From Pseudoneurospora amorphoporcata (taxonomy: Eukaryota > Ascomycota > Sordariomycetes > Sordariales > Sordariaceae), in assembly GCA_033297205.1 (NCBI GenBank), contig MU859210.1, positions 1 to 64,000 of the forward strand: DNA of 64,000 nt, in the 5' to 3' direction. This document shows positions 24,548 through 34,426 of the stretch, piece after piece. Below the pieces are notes generated by a model, which did no database searches, was not told the DNA's origin, and was given only the letters and a program-made list of their open reading frames with translations. Made by a program: the position numbers and the translations under genes. The number at the start of each line of letters is the position of its first letter. The stretch's first letter is position 1.

Positions 24548-24553
24548 TATAAA
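24548..24553 (+). promoter_or_regulatory. possible TATA box of the beta-glucosidase gene
   Basis: TATAAA about 230 bp upstream of the ATG at 24780, followed by a pyrimidine-rich stretch (CTGTCTCTTCCC) suitable for a start region. It was called from motif and position only. Confidence 0.3.
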
Positions 24554-24779
24554 CTACCTGTCTCTTCCCAGTTCGAATTCATGTAGTGTACTCCGAGAAT
24601 CCCACCCATTTCACCAGTCCCGTTGTTTCCCCGTGCTGGAACAACGTTTGCTCGACCGTTCCTCCGTCACATGCTAAACATTGCTCGACGATAGACCACC
24701 CTCGACGACTCACTGGTCGCTTTATCCGTTGAGACTTCTCACACCGAGCTCTCAACCGCGGACTCCGAGCCCAGCCAGC

Positions 24780-27656
24780 ATGACTTCACTTTCCTCGATC
24801 GCCGTTGGGGGAGGCCCCTTCGAGCGGGATATCGATCCCAATGCCTCCCCTTCTGAGAGCATCGACAGCAACACCACGCCCGATACCGAGTTCTCCCCCA
24901 TGGGAAGCCCGTTCCAGGAGGTAGCTGTGCCGAAGGACAAGAGGTTCCTGGCTAAGAAGAAGCTTGCAAGCCTGACACAGGAGGAGAAGGTACGACATTC
25001 GACATATTCTCGAATTCTCGAGAGAAAGACCGGCAGAAAGCTGATATATACAGATTTCTCTCCTAACTGCCGCAGACTTCTGGAGGACAAAGTCGATTCC
25101 CGAGAAGGGTATTCCTGCCGTCAAAACGAGCGATGGACCCAATGGTGCTCGAGGGGGTATCTTTGTTGGTGGTACCAAGGTGAGTTAACAAGCATCAAGT
25201 TGGCCAATTTTGAGCTTGGGGTAACCATCAAAAACAGGCTGCGTTATTTCCCTGCGGTATCTCGTTGGCCGCTACCTGGAACAAGGCCCTCCTCCGCAAA
25301 GTAGGCCGTCATTTGGCCGAGGAAGCAAAAGCTCGCCAGGCCAACATTCTCCTCGCGCCCACGGTCTGCATGCACAGACATCCTCTGGGAGGAAGGAACT
25401 TTGAGTCCTTCTCTGAGGACCCTCTTCTTACTGGCAAGCTTGCCGCTCAGTATATCAAGGGTCTTCAGGAGAATGGTGTGGCTGCTACCATTAAGCGTGA
25501 GTTCCCACTGTCGCTGAACCCGCAAAGACACACAGCTGACATGAACCAGATTTTGTCGGAAACGAGCAAGAAACAAACAGGTTGACGGTCAACTCCGTGA
25601 TTGCCGAAAGGCCACTCCGTGAGATTTACCTGCGTCCGTTTGAGATTGCTGTTCGTGAGGCCAAGCCATGGGCTGTCATGTCTTCGTATAACCTCGTAAA
25701 CGGGGTTCACGCTGACATGAACACTCACACCTTGAAGGAGGTTCTTCGGAATGAGTGGAAGTTTGATGGGTGAGTGACCACCCCTTTCCCCCGGTGCTCT
25801 AGAAATCACTAACACCGACACAGTGCTGTCATCTCCGACTGGGGCGGTGTCAACTCTACCGCCGAGTCCATCAAGGCCGGTTGCGATATCGAGTTTCCCC
25901 ACTCCAAGAAATGGCGTTATGAAAAGGTCATGGAGGCCCTGAACAAGGGCGAACTCTCCCAGGCTGACATTGACAGAGCGGCTGAGAACGTCCTCACTCT
26001 TGTCGAGCGAACAAAGGGAAGCGATCTGACACCCGAAACTGCGGAGAAAGAAGACGACAGAGAGGAAACCCGGGAGTTGATCCGTGAGGCCGGTATCCAG
26101 GGTCTCACCCTTCTGAAAAATGAAGGCTCGATTCTGCCTATCAACCCCAAGACCACCAAGGTCGCCGTCATCGGACCCAACGCCAACCGAGCCATTGCTG
26201 GAGGCGGCGGAAGTGCCAGCTTGAACCCCTACTACACCACCCTTCCTCTTGAGAGCATCCGCAAGGTCGCCGAGAAGCCTGTCACCTATGCCCAAGGCTG
26301 CCACATCTACAAGTGGCTCCCCGTCGCCTCCCCTTACTGCTCCGACAAGACTGGCAAGCCCGGCGTCACCATCGAGTGGTTCAAGGGTGACAAGTTCAAG
26401 GGCGAACCCGTTGCCATCCAACGGCGGACCAACACCGACCTCTTCCTCTGGGACTCCGCACCCCTCGCCCAGACCGGCCCGGAATGGTCCGCCGTCGCCA
26501 CCACCTACCTCACCCCCAAGCACTCCGGCAAGCACACCATCTCCTACATGTCCGTCGGCCCGGGTAAGCTCTACATCAACGGCAAGCTCTCCCTCGACCT
26601 GTGGGACTGGACCGAAGAAGGCGAAGCCATGTTCGACGGCTCGGCCGACTACCTCGTCGAGGTCGAAATGGACGCCAGCCGGCCCGTCGAGCTCCGCGTC
26701 GAAATGACCAACGAGCTGCGGCCCGTCACCAAGCAAAAGCAAACGGGCATGACGCACCGCTACGGCGGCTGCCGCATCGGCTTCAAGGAAGTCGACCAGG
26801 TCGACCACCTGCAAGAAGCCATCGACGCCGCCTCGGCCGCCGACGTGGCCATCGTCGTCGTCGGCCTCGACGCCGAGTGGGAATCCGAGGGCTACGACCG
26901 CCAAACCATGGACCTGCCCTACAACGGCTCGCAAGACCGGCTCGTCGAAGCCGTCGTCAACGCGAACCCCAACACCGTCGTCGTCAACCAGTCCGGTTCA
27001 CCAGTCACCATGCCCTGGGCTGATCGTGTACCAGCCATCTTGCAGGCGTGGTACCAAGGCCAAGAAGCGGGTAACGCCCTGGCCGATGTGCTCTTCGGTC
27101 TGCGCAACCCCAGCGGTAAACTCCCCTGCACGTTCCCCAAGCGTCTGGAAGACACGCCCGCGTACCATAACTGGCCGGGCGAGAACCTAGAGGTTATCTA
27201 CGGCGAGGGTCTCTACATCGGCTACAGACACTACGACCGCTCCAAGATCGCGCCGCTGTTCCCCTTCGGCCATGGTCTGTCGTATACTGCGTTCGAGTAC
27301 GGCCGGCCTTCGCTGTCCAGCCGTGTGCTCACGCAGAATGGAGTAATCGAGCTGTGCGTGGCTATTAGTAATGTGGGCGAATACGACGGCGCAGAGACGG
27401 TGCAGGTATATGTCCGGGATGAAAAGTCCAGATTGCCGAGGCCGGAGAAGGAGTTGGTGGCGTTTGAAAAGGTGCAATTGGAAAAGGGCGAGACGAGGCA
27501 TTTGAGGATTGAACTGGATAAGTACGCGGTGGGGTATTATGATACGGAGAGAAAGGGGTGGGTGGCGGAGGAGGGCAGGTTTTTGGTTTTGGTGGGGAGT
27601 TCGGCGGGGGATATTAAGTGAGTGTTTTTTCTTTTTTTGTCCTTTGATGGATATTC

Positions 27657-27735
<79 letters not shown>

Positions 27736-27808
27736 TGATTGCTAACTTTGTGATGATAGGTATTCGGTTCCTTTCGAGGTTAAGCAGACTTTTACTTGGA
27801 TCTTTTAG
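24780..27808 (+). CDS. GH3 beta-glucosidase with PA14 insert, six exons
   Basis: Exons 24780-24989, 25054-25179, 25238-25496, 25550-25769, 25824-27617 and 27760-27808; introns of 64, 58, 53, 54 and 142 bp all have GT…AG ends and keep frame. The protein has 885 residues. It hydrolyses terminal beta-D-glucosyl residues (cellobiose, aryl glucosides). Splicing restores family motifs across junctions: SLLTAADFWRT, TSDGPNGARGG, IKHFVGNEQETNR and GAVISDWGG with nucleophile Asp277. The likely acid/base Glu lies in AEWESEGYDR (about residue 600). A PA14 insert occupies about 425-560 (VTIEWFKGDKF…, …GKLYINGKL) and a fibronectin-III-like domain is C-terminal. The last exon supplies YSVPFEVKQTFTWIF, the usual GH3 ending, missed if the stop at 27619 is taken. 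No signal peptide is seen, so it is probably intracellular, as in the fungal bglH/bglI-type group. Confidence 0.93.
27618..27759 (+). other. last intron of the beta-glucosidase gene, carrying a microsatellite
   Basis: 142 bp: donor GTGAGTG after GATATTAA, branch GCTAAC at 27741-27746, acceptor GATGATAG at 27759. Most of it is a GAT repeat. If retained, translation stops at once (TGA) and the C-terminal 16 residues are lost. Confidence 0.85.
27658..27732 (+). repeat. (GAT)25 microsatellite inside an intron
   Basis: Twenty-five uninterrupted GAT triplets between the donor and the branch site of the last beta-glucosidase intron. The length is likely polymorphic between strains. No coding role is expected, because the DNA is intronic. 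Confidence 0.97.
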
Positions 27809-27947
27809 ATTTGGGGTGAAAGACTGCGATACCAAAGGGTGTCGAGTGAATGCATCTAGCGTTTGTACGATACAGACTTTTGGATGGAAAACGAGACGCT
27901 TATACCATATTTCCATCGAGGTCTAGTTTGGTATTAGTCGTCCCATT

Positions 27948-27979
<32 letters not shown>
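27948..27979 (+). repeat. (TTG)n microsatellite
   Basis: About ten TTG triplets 140 bp downstream of the beta-glucosidase stop, probably in its 3' UTR. Confidence 0.92.
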
Positions 27980-27980
<1 letters not shown>

Positions 27981-28354
27981 TTCTCTTTTCTTCGCCGACA
28001 TCGTCAATCGCGGTGTTTTTCTCTCGTCTCTCATCTCTCCCTCTCTGTTGCCTCCTTTTCTGATGTCGTCTCTTCACCACTCCACATCTTCATTGTCCAT
28101 ACTTGTATAGTTCCCTCGAGTGCTTACCCTAACTTGGAATGAGCACATTTGTATATATAGCTCGACCAACACGAAAAAAAAAAAAAAAAAAAAAAAAGGA
28201 ATTTGGGAAAAAAAAAATTGATTACGAGAGACCCTGAGAAGGGAAGGACCCTGAGAACTTGGTGCAAGTGTTAGTGTCCCAACACAACCCGCAGCAAATC
28301 ATTAACAGAGCCGTCGAGGTGGCCCCCCCGTGCTCAAGATGCTGTATCGAACCT

Positions 28355-28373
28355 TACCTACCTAAGGTAGGTA
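28355..28373. repeat. TACCTACCT palindrome
   Basis: Nine-bp arms TACCTACCT / AGGTAGGTA around a single A form a perfect inverted repeat. The same TACCTACC word recurs across spacers of this window. Confidence 0.85.
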
Positions 28374-28721
28374 GCCACCGTCTGCCTGCCTTCTGGGAAT
28401 GCTACTTGCGAGAGTAAAAATGCAACGGACTTGCTGTAGCTCTTCCCCTTTGTTGTATTGCAATTTAGGTACTTTTCACACAAGCAAGCCCCCTTCGCCT
28501 ATATACTCACCCGTCCTCGAATTTCTTCTCTTTCTCTTCTTCCTCTTCTCTTTTCTTCTCCACATCCAAGTGTAGAGGTTTTCAAACTCCAATCGAACTA
28601 CATAACCCACCACTTTTAAGGACGCCGAGGTCGTTTATACCTTATGTAATTCACGACCTGGAAGTTATGTGTCGCCATCGCCGAGTTAGTTTAGCCGTGT
28701 GCGTGACCTGAGGACCATATA

Positions 28722-28957
28722 CACATCACCCCTGGAAAGTTCGTTAGCGCTGGACTTCACAACGTCCTCTTTGCAACTCAACCAATATTCCATCAATTCT
28801 CATACAAACAGGTAGTATTAACTTAATACGTTTTATCCATTTCATATACTCTCTCCAATTTTCCGTTTTGAATGTGGTCATCCCGTTGTTTTAATGTGAA
28901 GTTTTTCAGACCCCTGTCACAAGAACCGCGCTTAACAAACTTTTAAGGGTTGATGTG
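28722..28957 (+). mobile_element. MITE-like element, family 3, copy B
   Basis: 236 bp with terminal inverted repeats CACATCACCC / GGTTGATGTG and inner AAAGTTCGTTAGCGC, flanked by TA at 28720-28721 and 28958-28959. It matches copy A (19822-20070) throughout. Where they differ, this copy mostly has A for G or T for C, a RIP-like pattern. It is non-coding and lies about 620 bp upstream of the Cdc1-like gene. Confidence 0.75.
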
Positions 28958-29555
28958 TAAAGCACCAAACTGTAGACCTAGCCTCTCTCTGCCTTGCTCC
29001 GGGTGAACGCATGGTCGGCTGAGCTTTTTGCTTTTTGTTTTAATTCACCTTCAGCGTCGTTGTCGGCTCGTTCGTCTTTCTATGCTCCGGACGCCGCAGT
29101 CGGGTGGTTTTTGTTGACGTCGTCGTCAAAATCTTGTTCCCCGACTCCCGTCCTGAGTGGTCATTCAGGCGGCCCCGCTTAAGCCGAGAGGCTGGAGGCT
29201 GGAGTTTTAGTCTCCATAAACAATAACAACAACAATCCTTTTTCCGCTGTTCAATGTTGTGATTTCGTGATTCCAATTCCATTCCAACATCGTCATTGCA
29301 AATTGATAGTGGGGTGCCAATACCCACCGATCTGAGGAAGCCTTAACACGATCCACAAACAATTCCACTCTCCCGCGGCTCTAGAACGACAGCAGCTCCA
29401 TGTCCACTGGAAGTGGGAAACCGGCACGGCACCCCTGAATTGCGCACATCAACAGCACAGCGCCACGTTTCGTTTCGTTGCGTTCGGTTTTCCCGACATT
29501 CAATTCCCGTCTTCTCCAAACCTTTCCCAAAACCAACTTCACAAACCGTCCGGGA

Positions 29556-29597
29556 ATGGCCACACAGACACCCCATCATGGCGCCATCGTACAGTAG
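29556..29597 (+). promoter_or_regulatory. upstream ORF overlapping the Cdc1-like start codon
   Basis: ATG at 29556 opens 13 codons (MATQTPHHGAIVQ) ending with TAG at 29595-29597, past the main ATG at 29578 in another frame. If transcribed, ribosomes starting here would bypass the main start, so it could lower translation. Confidence 0.4.
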
Positions 29598-31888
29598 CAA
29601 CGGGGGCTACGGCTACAGCAGCTCATCATTCCAACCCAAACACCGCCGCTCCGACTCGACCTCGGTTCTTGACGACATTCGCGCTTTTGTCGCCCACTCG
29701 TCCCGCTCCGCCTGGCGCTTCTGGAGGGAACGCGGTCGCTTCATGGCTTGGGCGGCCATGGTCAATGCCGGGCGGAGGCTGCGCTTGAATCTGACGTATA
29801 ACCGCTTGTTCAGCTTCCCGCATTTGCTGGTGGCTGCCTGGATTGTGGTTCTGCTTTGGGGCGAGAGATGGGTGTTTCATTCGGCGGTGGAGGAGTGTGG
29901 GTGGGAAAAGTGGGAGAAATGGGTAAGACCTTTCTTTTTTCTTCGGACCGTGGAAGAAGTACGAGGCTAATACAACAGTGACAAAAAAAAAACAGCCCGC
30001 CGACGCGAAACCTCACCACCTCGTCCTGGTGGCCGATCCCCAGCTCATCGACCCCCATTCGTACCCCGGCCGACCGTGGCCGCTGAACCCGTTGACGATG
30101 ACGATTGTCGATAACTACATCCGCCGATCCTACACGCAGATGCAGGCGCAGCTTGACCCCGATACGATATTCTTTCTGGGCGACCTCTTCGACGGCGGAC
30201 GGGAGTGGAAGACGGCACATGGAGACTTTCGAGACCCGGAGTGGGGTCCGCATCCGAAAAACGAGCAGAAATACTTGAAGAGCTGGAATAAGAAGTATAA
30301 CGAGTTTTACTGGTTGAAGGAGTATGCCAGGTTCGGCGAGATCTTCTTTGGCCCGTGGCTGGAGGCGGGGCAGAAGCCGGAGAACGAGCATAAGAGGAGG
30401 AAGCTAATTGCCAGCTTACCCGGGAACCACGACTTGGGATTTGGGGCGGAGATAAAGCTTCCCGTGAGGAACAGGTTCGAGGCGTACTTTGGAGAAGGAA
30501 ACCGCGTGGATGTTGTTGGAAACCATACCTTTGTTTCGGTGGACACGGTGTCGATGAGCGCTGCTAGCTTGTCGGAGGTCGCCAGGCAGGATGTACAGCC
30601 TATCTACAAACCGACCGAACACTTTATCAACCAGGTGAAGTGGACGAAGCAGAAGGCTGTGGAGAAGGAGCTACGGTACCTGAGGGGAGAGGTTCCCGAA
30701 GTTAAGCTGCACCACCGAATCGAAGAGCTAAACAAGGCCAACTTCAAGGATCAACCGCGTCTCGTCAACGAAGACAATAACAAGAAGATCCCCGACCTCC
30801 CGACGATCCTCCTCACTCACGTCCCGCTCTACCGACCACCCGGCACCCCATGCGGTCCGAAGCGCGAACACTGGCCCCCTACGCCACCGCCAAAGGGTCA
30901 GACCGAGCCCGTGTTCCCCGATCACCGCAACGCCATCTCCGTGTATCGTGGCTACCAATACCAGAACGTCCTCGACGAGAAGCAGTCCGTAAGCCTGATG
31001 GAGAAAATCGGCAACGTCATCCACGCCTTCTCTGGCGACGACCACGACTACTGCGAAGTAGTGCACGCGCCCAACCAAGGCTCCGTCCGCGAAATCACGG
31101 TCAAATCCATCAGCATGGCCATGGGCGTCCCTACTCCCGGTTTCCAGATGGTCAGCTTATACAACCCGCTCGACCCAGTCACGGGCAAACCTCTGGCAAG
31201 CGACGGCCAACCGACAATTCAAACCCACCTCTGTCTCCTCCCGAACCAAATCAGCACCTACCTGCACTACGTCGGTTTGGGAATTTTCTGTGTAATCCTC
31301 CTCGCCATTCGCGCTTTCTTGGTTCCCGTCCTCAACCTACCTAAATTTGCCCTCGATCTCGATGCCGACAGCCACTCGACGGCTAGTGGCATCTCCATCC
31401 TCCCCGTCTTCAAAGCGAAACAGGAAGATTACGACGAATACAACCTCCCTTCGGCCGGATACTCGGCCTCCTCATCCAAGTACGGCTCCGCAGGTACTTC
31501 GGGAGAACGAAGAACACGTACTGGGTCAGTCAGTTCTTCTTCACTGAGGAAAACCAGTCCCAGAAACGGTGGTCACAACGAGAAGGGAAGGAGTAGAAAA
31601 TCGAGCGTTTACAGTAATAGTAATAAATCATCAGGGACTAAAGGATGGTCATGGGGAGGGAAGCATCATCATCATCATGAGCCGAGGATACAGATTCCGG
31701 GAGAGGAAGAGGAGGATATGTATTATGGTGCATCCACAGGTTCAAAATGGAGGGCGAAGCAAAGTAGAAGGAAAAAGCCGAAGCCGAAGACGGCCATGGG
31801 CGTGGTGGTTACGGAGTTGTGGACTACGGTTTGGAGGGTGGCGTGGATGGTTGTGACTGTTTTTGGGTGGTTGGCTTGGAAGGGGTGA
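29578..31888 (+). CDS. cdc1: Cdc1/Mppe1-type metallophosphoesterase
   Basis: Exon 1 29578-29922, intron 29923-29995 (GTAAGA…GCTAATA…CAG), exon 2 29996-31888; 745 residues. A calcineurin-like phosphoesterase of the secretory pathway; yeast Cdc1 is a Mn-dependent ER/Golgi enzyme that removes ethanolamine phosphate from the first GPI mannose. Metal-binding motifs in order: VADPQLID (about 127-134, with Gln where many relatives have His), GDLFDGG (177-183), GNHD (258-261), THVPLYR and FSGDDHDYCE. Membrane segments: FPHLLVAAWIVVLLWGERW near residue 85, HYVGLGIFCVILLAIRAF after the catalytic domain, and a third at the extreme C-terminus. The stretch between is Ser/Lys-rich with HHHHH. A tract upstream of the start is in frame but has no ATG. 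The stop sits in GGGGTGAGT, which also resembles a donor, so the last residues are uncertain. Confidence 0.88.
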
Positions 31889-32992
31889 GTTCCTCACTGT
31901 GTATGGGGGAGGTAAGGGAAGGGAAGGGAAAAGGTAATGGGGAGGTTGTGAAAGTGTGGATGAAAGTTTTGATTGCAGGCAGCGGTGTGAAAGAGTAGGG
32001 ATAAGGAAGCAGTGGGTGTTTATTTGTCATGGACATCAATGATAGATTTCTGCGGATGGTAAGAATTGCCTGGAGAAGGGCGCCGCAGGTATATATATAT
32101 ATAACTTGTCGAGGTTGGCAGTATCATCTTGGAACATGGTACTCGTAGCACTATGATTCAAAGATCAATGAGACTGTTACACCGGACGGGGACGTGACCA
32201 CGCGATGAGTTCGCGTTGCTATAGGTTTGTGCGCTTAAAACATGATACCTACCTATTCCATCCCCGTCTGTCATGACCAACTTGGAAGTCCAGTTAACCT
32301 TTATAAACCTAATCTTGGAAGATTGATCTTATTTTGACGACCAAGAGTATTCTAGTGCTCACCAAAATGGCGGGCACAGTCCAGCGCCAGCAAGGTCCAC
32401 AAATCCACTGGTTCGGCTTCGTCAGACCTCCACCGGTCACAGCGACTTCGGCGTTCTCCACTACGCTGGGCTACCCCGGCCGAGAGTGGATCTTGAAAAG
32501 TGCGGAGATGCTCCGCTTTTCGGGACCCCGTCCCGCTAGGTGGGGTCAAGCAAGGTCCTAAATTGATTCGATGACGCCAAAAGTCGCGCCTTGCAGGGCT
32601 ACGAGACGCGCTTTTTAGGTAGCGTAGCGTATGGATGTAGTTTTGTTTGTCTCCATTTTTGGTAAATTGGGTTTGCTTCTTGATGGAACTGAAACAACAC
32701 TCCAAGACAAACGGAGACCGGAACTTTGGCTGAGATTTCAATTGATGGAATTTTCTAGTTGAGAAGGCTAACCTCGAGCGTTCATCTTTGTCAATTTCGA
32801 ATCCGAGGATTATTGGCTATTATTCCAGCAACATCTCACCTCAAGATCACCTCCAAATCAACCACGTTGTGTCGCAATACTACGGCCTCTTCCGTTACTC
32901 TTCCCCGCCGACGTCTTTTACCACTCCTCCTCCTTGGAATCTGCACTCACAAACCGCCACCCGTCCTCTGCACCCAAACAACAACCAGAACA
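31889..32992. promoter_or_regulatory. spacer and upstream region of the UNG gene
   Basis: Holds the Cdc1-like 3' UTR, a short (TA)n tract at about 32090-32102 and the UNG promoter. The last 234 bp (32759-32992) form an open frame in phase with UNG but without an ATG. Confidence 0.5.
32759..32992 (+). other. ATG-less open frame in phase with UNG, presequence-like
   Basis: Following an in-frame TAG at 32756-32758, 78 codons run without a stop into the UNG ATG. The translation has no Asp or Glu, about a dozen Arg/Lys and many Ser/Thr/Leu, as in mitochondrial targeting peptides. It contains no ATG, so it would be used only by near-cognate initiation or by an alternative transcript. This is an inference from composition. 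Confidence 0.4.
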
Positions 32993-34426
32993 ATGTCCTC
33001 CTCCTCCTCCTCCCTCAAGCGCAAAGCCGGCGCCCAAGCCGGCAGCGCAGACGCCAAAAAGCCCAAACAAACCAACGGCAATATCATGTCCTTCTTCGGC
33101 GCGCCCAAGCCAGGACCTCCCAAATCTTCCCCGCCAGCCTCAATCAGGAACGGCGGAGCCACCACGGCCCGCAGCCAAAGTCAAGGTCAAAGCGCCACAC
33201 CAGAGACAGTAACCAAGAAATTCGACAAGGAGAAATGGGTAGCGACTTTAACGCCCGAACAACGCGAGCTCTTGCAGCTGGAGATCGACACGCTGGATGA
33301 GAGCTGGCTGGCGCACCTCAAAGGGGAGATTGTCACCAAGGAGTTTTTGGACCTGAAGAGGTTCCTGAAGAAAGAGTGGGAGACCAAGACTGTGTTCCCG
33401 CCTAAGGAGGATGTGTACAGTTGGTATGTTTTTTTTGGTTTTTTTTTTCCTCCTATTTCCGCTCTACCCATATATATATATATATATATTTCTTTTTTTT
33501 TCTTCCCCCTACCAACCCACCTACCATCCCGTTCAACCAAACCATCTAGACCAACCGTATGCGACAAACTGACTGACACAACTTACACACACAAACACAG
33601 GTCCCGCCACACCCCGCTCCCCTCCGTCCGGATCCTCATCCTCGGCCAAGACCCCTACCACAACCACAACCAAGCTCACGGGCTGTCCTTCTCCGTGCGC
33701 CCGCCCACGCCCGCGCCCCCTTCCCTCCGCAACATCTTCATCGCCCTAGCCAAAGATTATCCCTCTTTCCGGCCGCCTCCCAACAGAGGAGGCCTGCTGA
33801 CCCCCTGGGCCGACCGCGGCGTCCTGCTGCTCAACACGGTCCTGACCGTGCGCGCGCACGAAGCCAACTCGCATGCCAACCGCGGCTGGGAACGGTTCAC
33901 CCAACGCGTCATCGATCTGGTCAGCGAGCGACAGAAACGGGGCGTGGTGTTCATGGCGTGGGGATCGCCGGCGGGGAAAAGGATGAGCAAGGTGGACGAG
34001 AAGAGACATTTGGTGTTGAGAGCCGTGCATCCCAGTCCGCTGAGTGCGCACAGGGGGTTTTTTGAGGCGGGGCATTTCAGAAAGGCGAATGACTGGCTGG
34101 CGGAAAGATATGGGAGGGAGGGCAGGGTGGATTGGGGGGCTGTGGTGGAGGGGGGGAGTGTGTTTGGGGATGATGATGATGATGATGAGGAGAAGAAGAA
34201 GAAAGTTAATGAGACGGAGGAGAAGAAGAAAGAGGAGGATGACGACGAGTTTGAAGGTGGGGAAATCTTTGATGAGGAGGAGGGGTTGAAGGAGGTTGAG
34301 GCTGTTGTTGAGAAGGCTGAGACGAAGACGGAGGAGGGTAAGGAGGAGGACGGTGATGAGAATGCCGTTCCTGTTCCTAAGCAGGAGGCGGATGAGAAGG
34401 GGGATAAGGACATGACAGATGCTTGA
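32993..34426 (+). CDS. ung1: uracil-DNA glycosylase (family 1 UNG)
   Basis: Exon 1 32993-33423, intron 33424-33600 (177 bp, GTATGT…ACAG), exon 2 33601-34426; 418 residues. It excises uracil from DNA to start base-excision repair. Motifs: GQDPYH at 159-164 with catalytic Asp161, LLLNTVLTVRAHEANSH, and HPSPLSAHRGF with catalytic His287. The N-terminus has basic nuclear-signal-like stretches (LKRK, KKPK) and NGNIMSFFG (28-36), a degenerate PCNA-binding box at the place where UNG proteins usually carry one. An unusual 85-residue Asp/Glu/Lys-rich tail follows the catalytic domain. The intron length is a multiple of three and contains no stop, so an unspliced reading is open; splicing restores YSWSRHTPLPSVRILILGQ. 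ATG 32993 is the first in frame. See the upstream open frame. Confidence 0.93.
   Translation: MSSSSSSLKRKAGAQAGSADAKKPKQTNGNIMSFFGAPKPGPPKSSPPASIRNGGATTARSQSQGQSATPETVTKKFDKEKWVATLTPEQRELLQLEIDTLDESWLAHLKGEIVTKEFLDLKRFLKKEWETKTVFPPKEDVYSWYVFFGFFFPPISALPIYIYIYISFFFFPLPTHLPSRSTKPSRPTVCDKLTDTTYTHKHRSRHTPLPSVRILILGQDPYHNHNQAHGLSFSVRPPTPAPPSLRNIFIALAKDYPSFRPPPNRGGLLTPWADRGVLLLNTVLTVRAHEANSHANRGWERFTQRVIDLVSERQKRGVVFMAWGSPAGKRMSKVDEKRHLVLRAVHPSPLSAHRGFFEAGHFRKANDWLAERYGREGRVDWGAVVEGGSVFGDDDDDDEEKKKKVNETEEKKKEEDDDEFEGGEIFDEEEGLKEVEAVVEKAETKTEEGKEEDGDENAVPVPKQEADEKGDKDMTDA
33473..33490. repeat. (TA)n tract in the UNG intron
   Basis: About nine TA dinucleotides followed by a T-rich tract, inside the 177-bp intron. 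Confidence 0.85.

Larger units (their letters stand above)
17578..24779. other. 7.2-kb gene desert with clustered small transposable elements
   Basis: No convincing protein gene lies between the hydrolase start and the beta-glucosidase start. Frames are short (under 150 codons) and lack domains. Three small inverted-repeat elements lie within 19440-21497. A (CAA)n tract is at 23384-23414. The right end holds the beta-glucosidase promoter. Long non-coding transcripts cannot be judged from sequence. Confidence 0.5.
27809..29577. other. spacer between beta-glucosidase and Cdc1-like genes
   Basis: Contains the beta-glucosidase 3' UTR with a (TTG)n tract (27948-27979), a 20-plus A-tract at about 28173-28198, a near-perfect palindrome TACCTACCT-A-AGGTAGGTA (28355-28373), family-3 element copy B, and the promoter and leader of the Cdc1-like gene. 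No protein gene was seen. Confidence 0.6.

Noticed and set aside
25465..26934. 489-codon minus-strand frame opposite the beta-glucosidase
   Set aside because: It is an antisense shadow of a GC-rich, codon-biased gene. The sense strand carries clear GH3 motifs.
27509..27745. poly-Met and antisense poly-His frames over the GAT repeat
   Set aside because: They are different readings of (GAT)25, which lies within a spliced intron.
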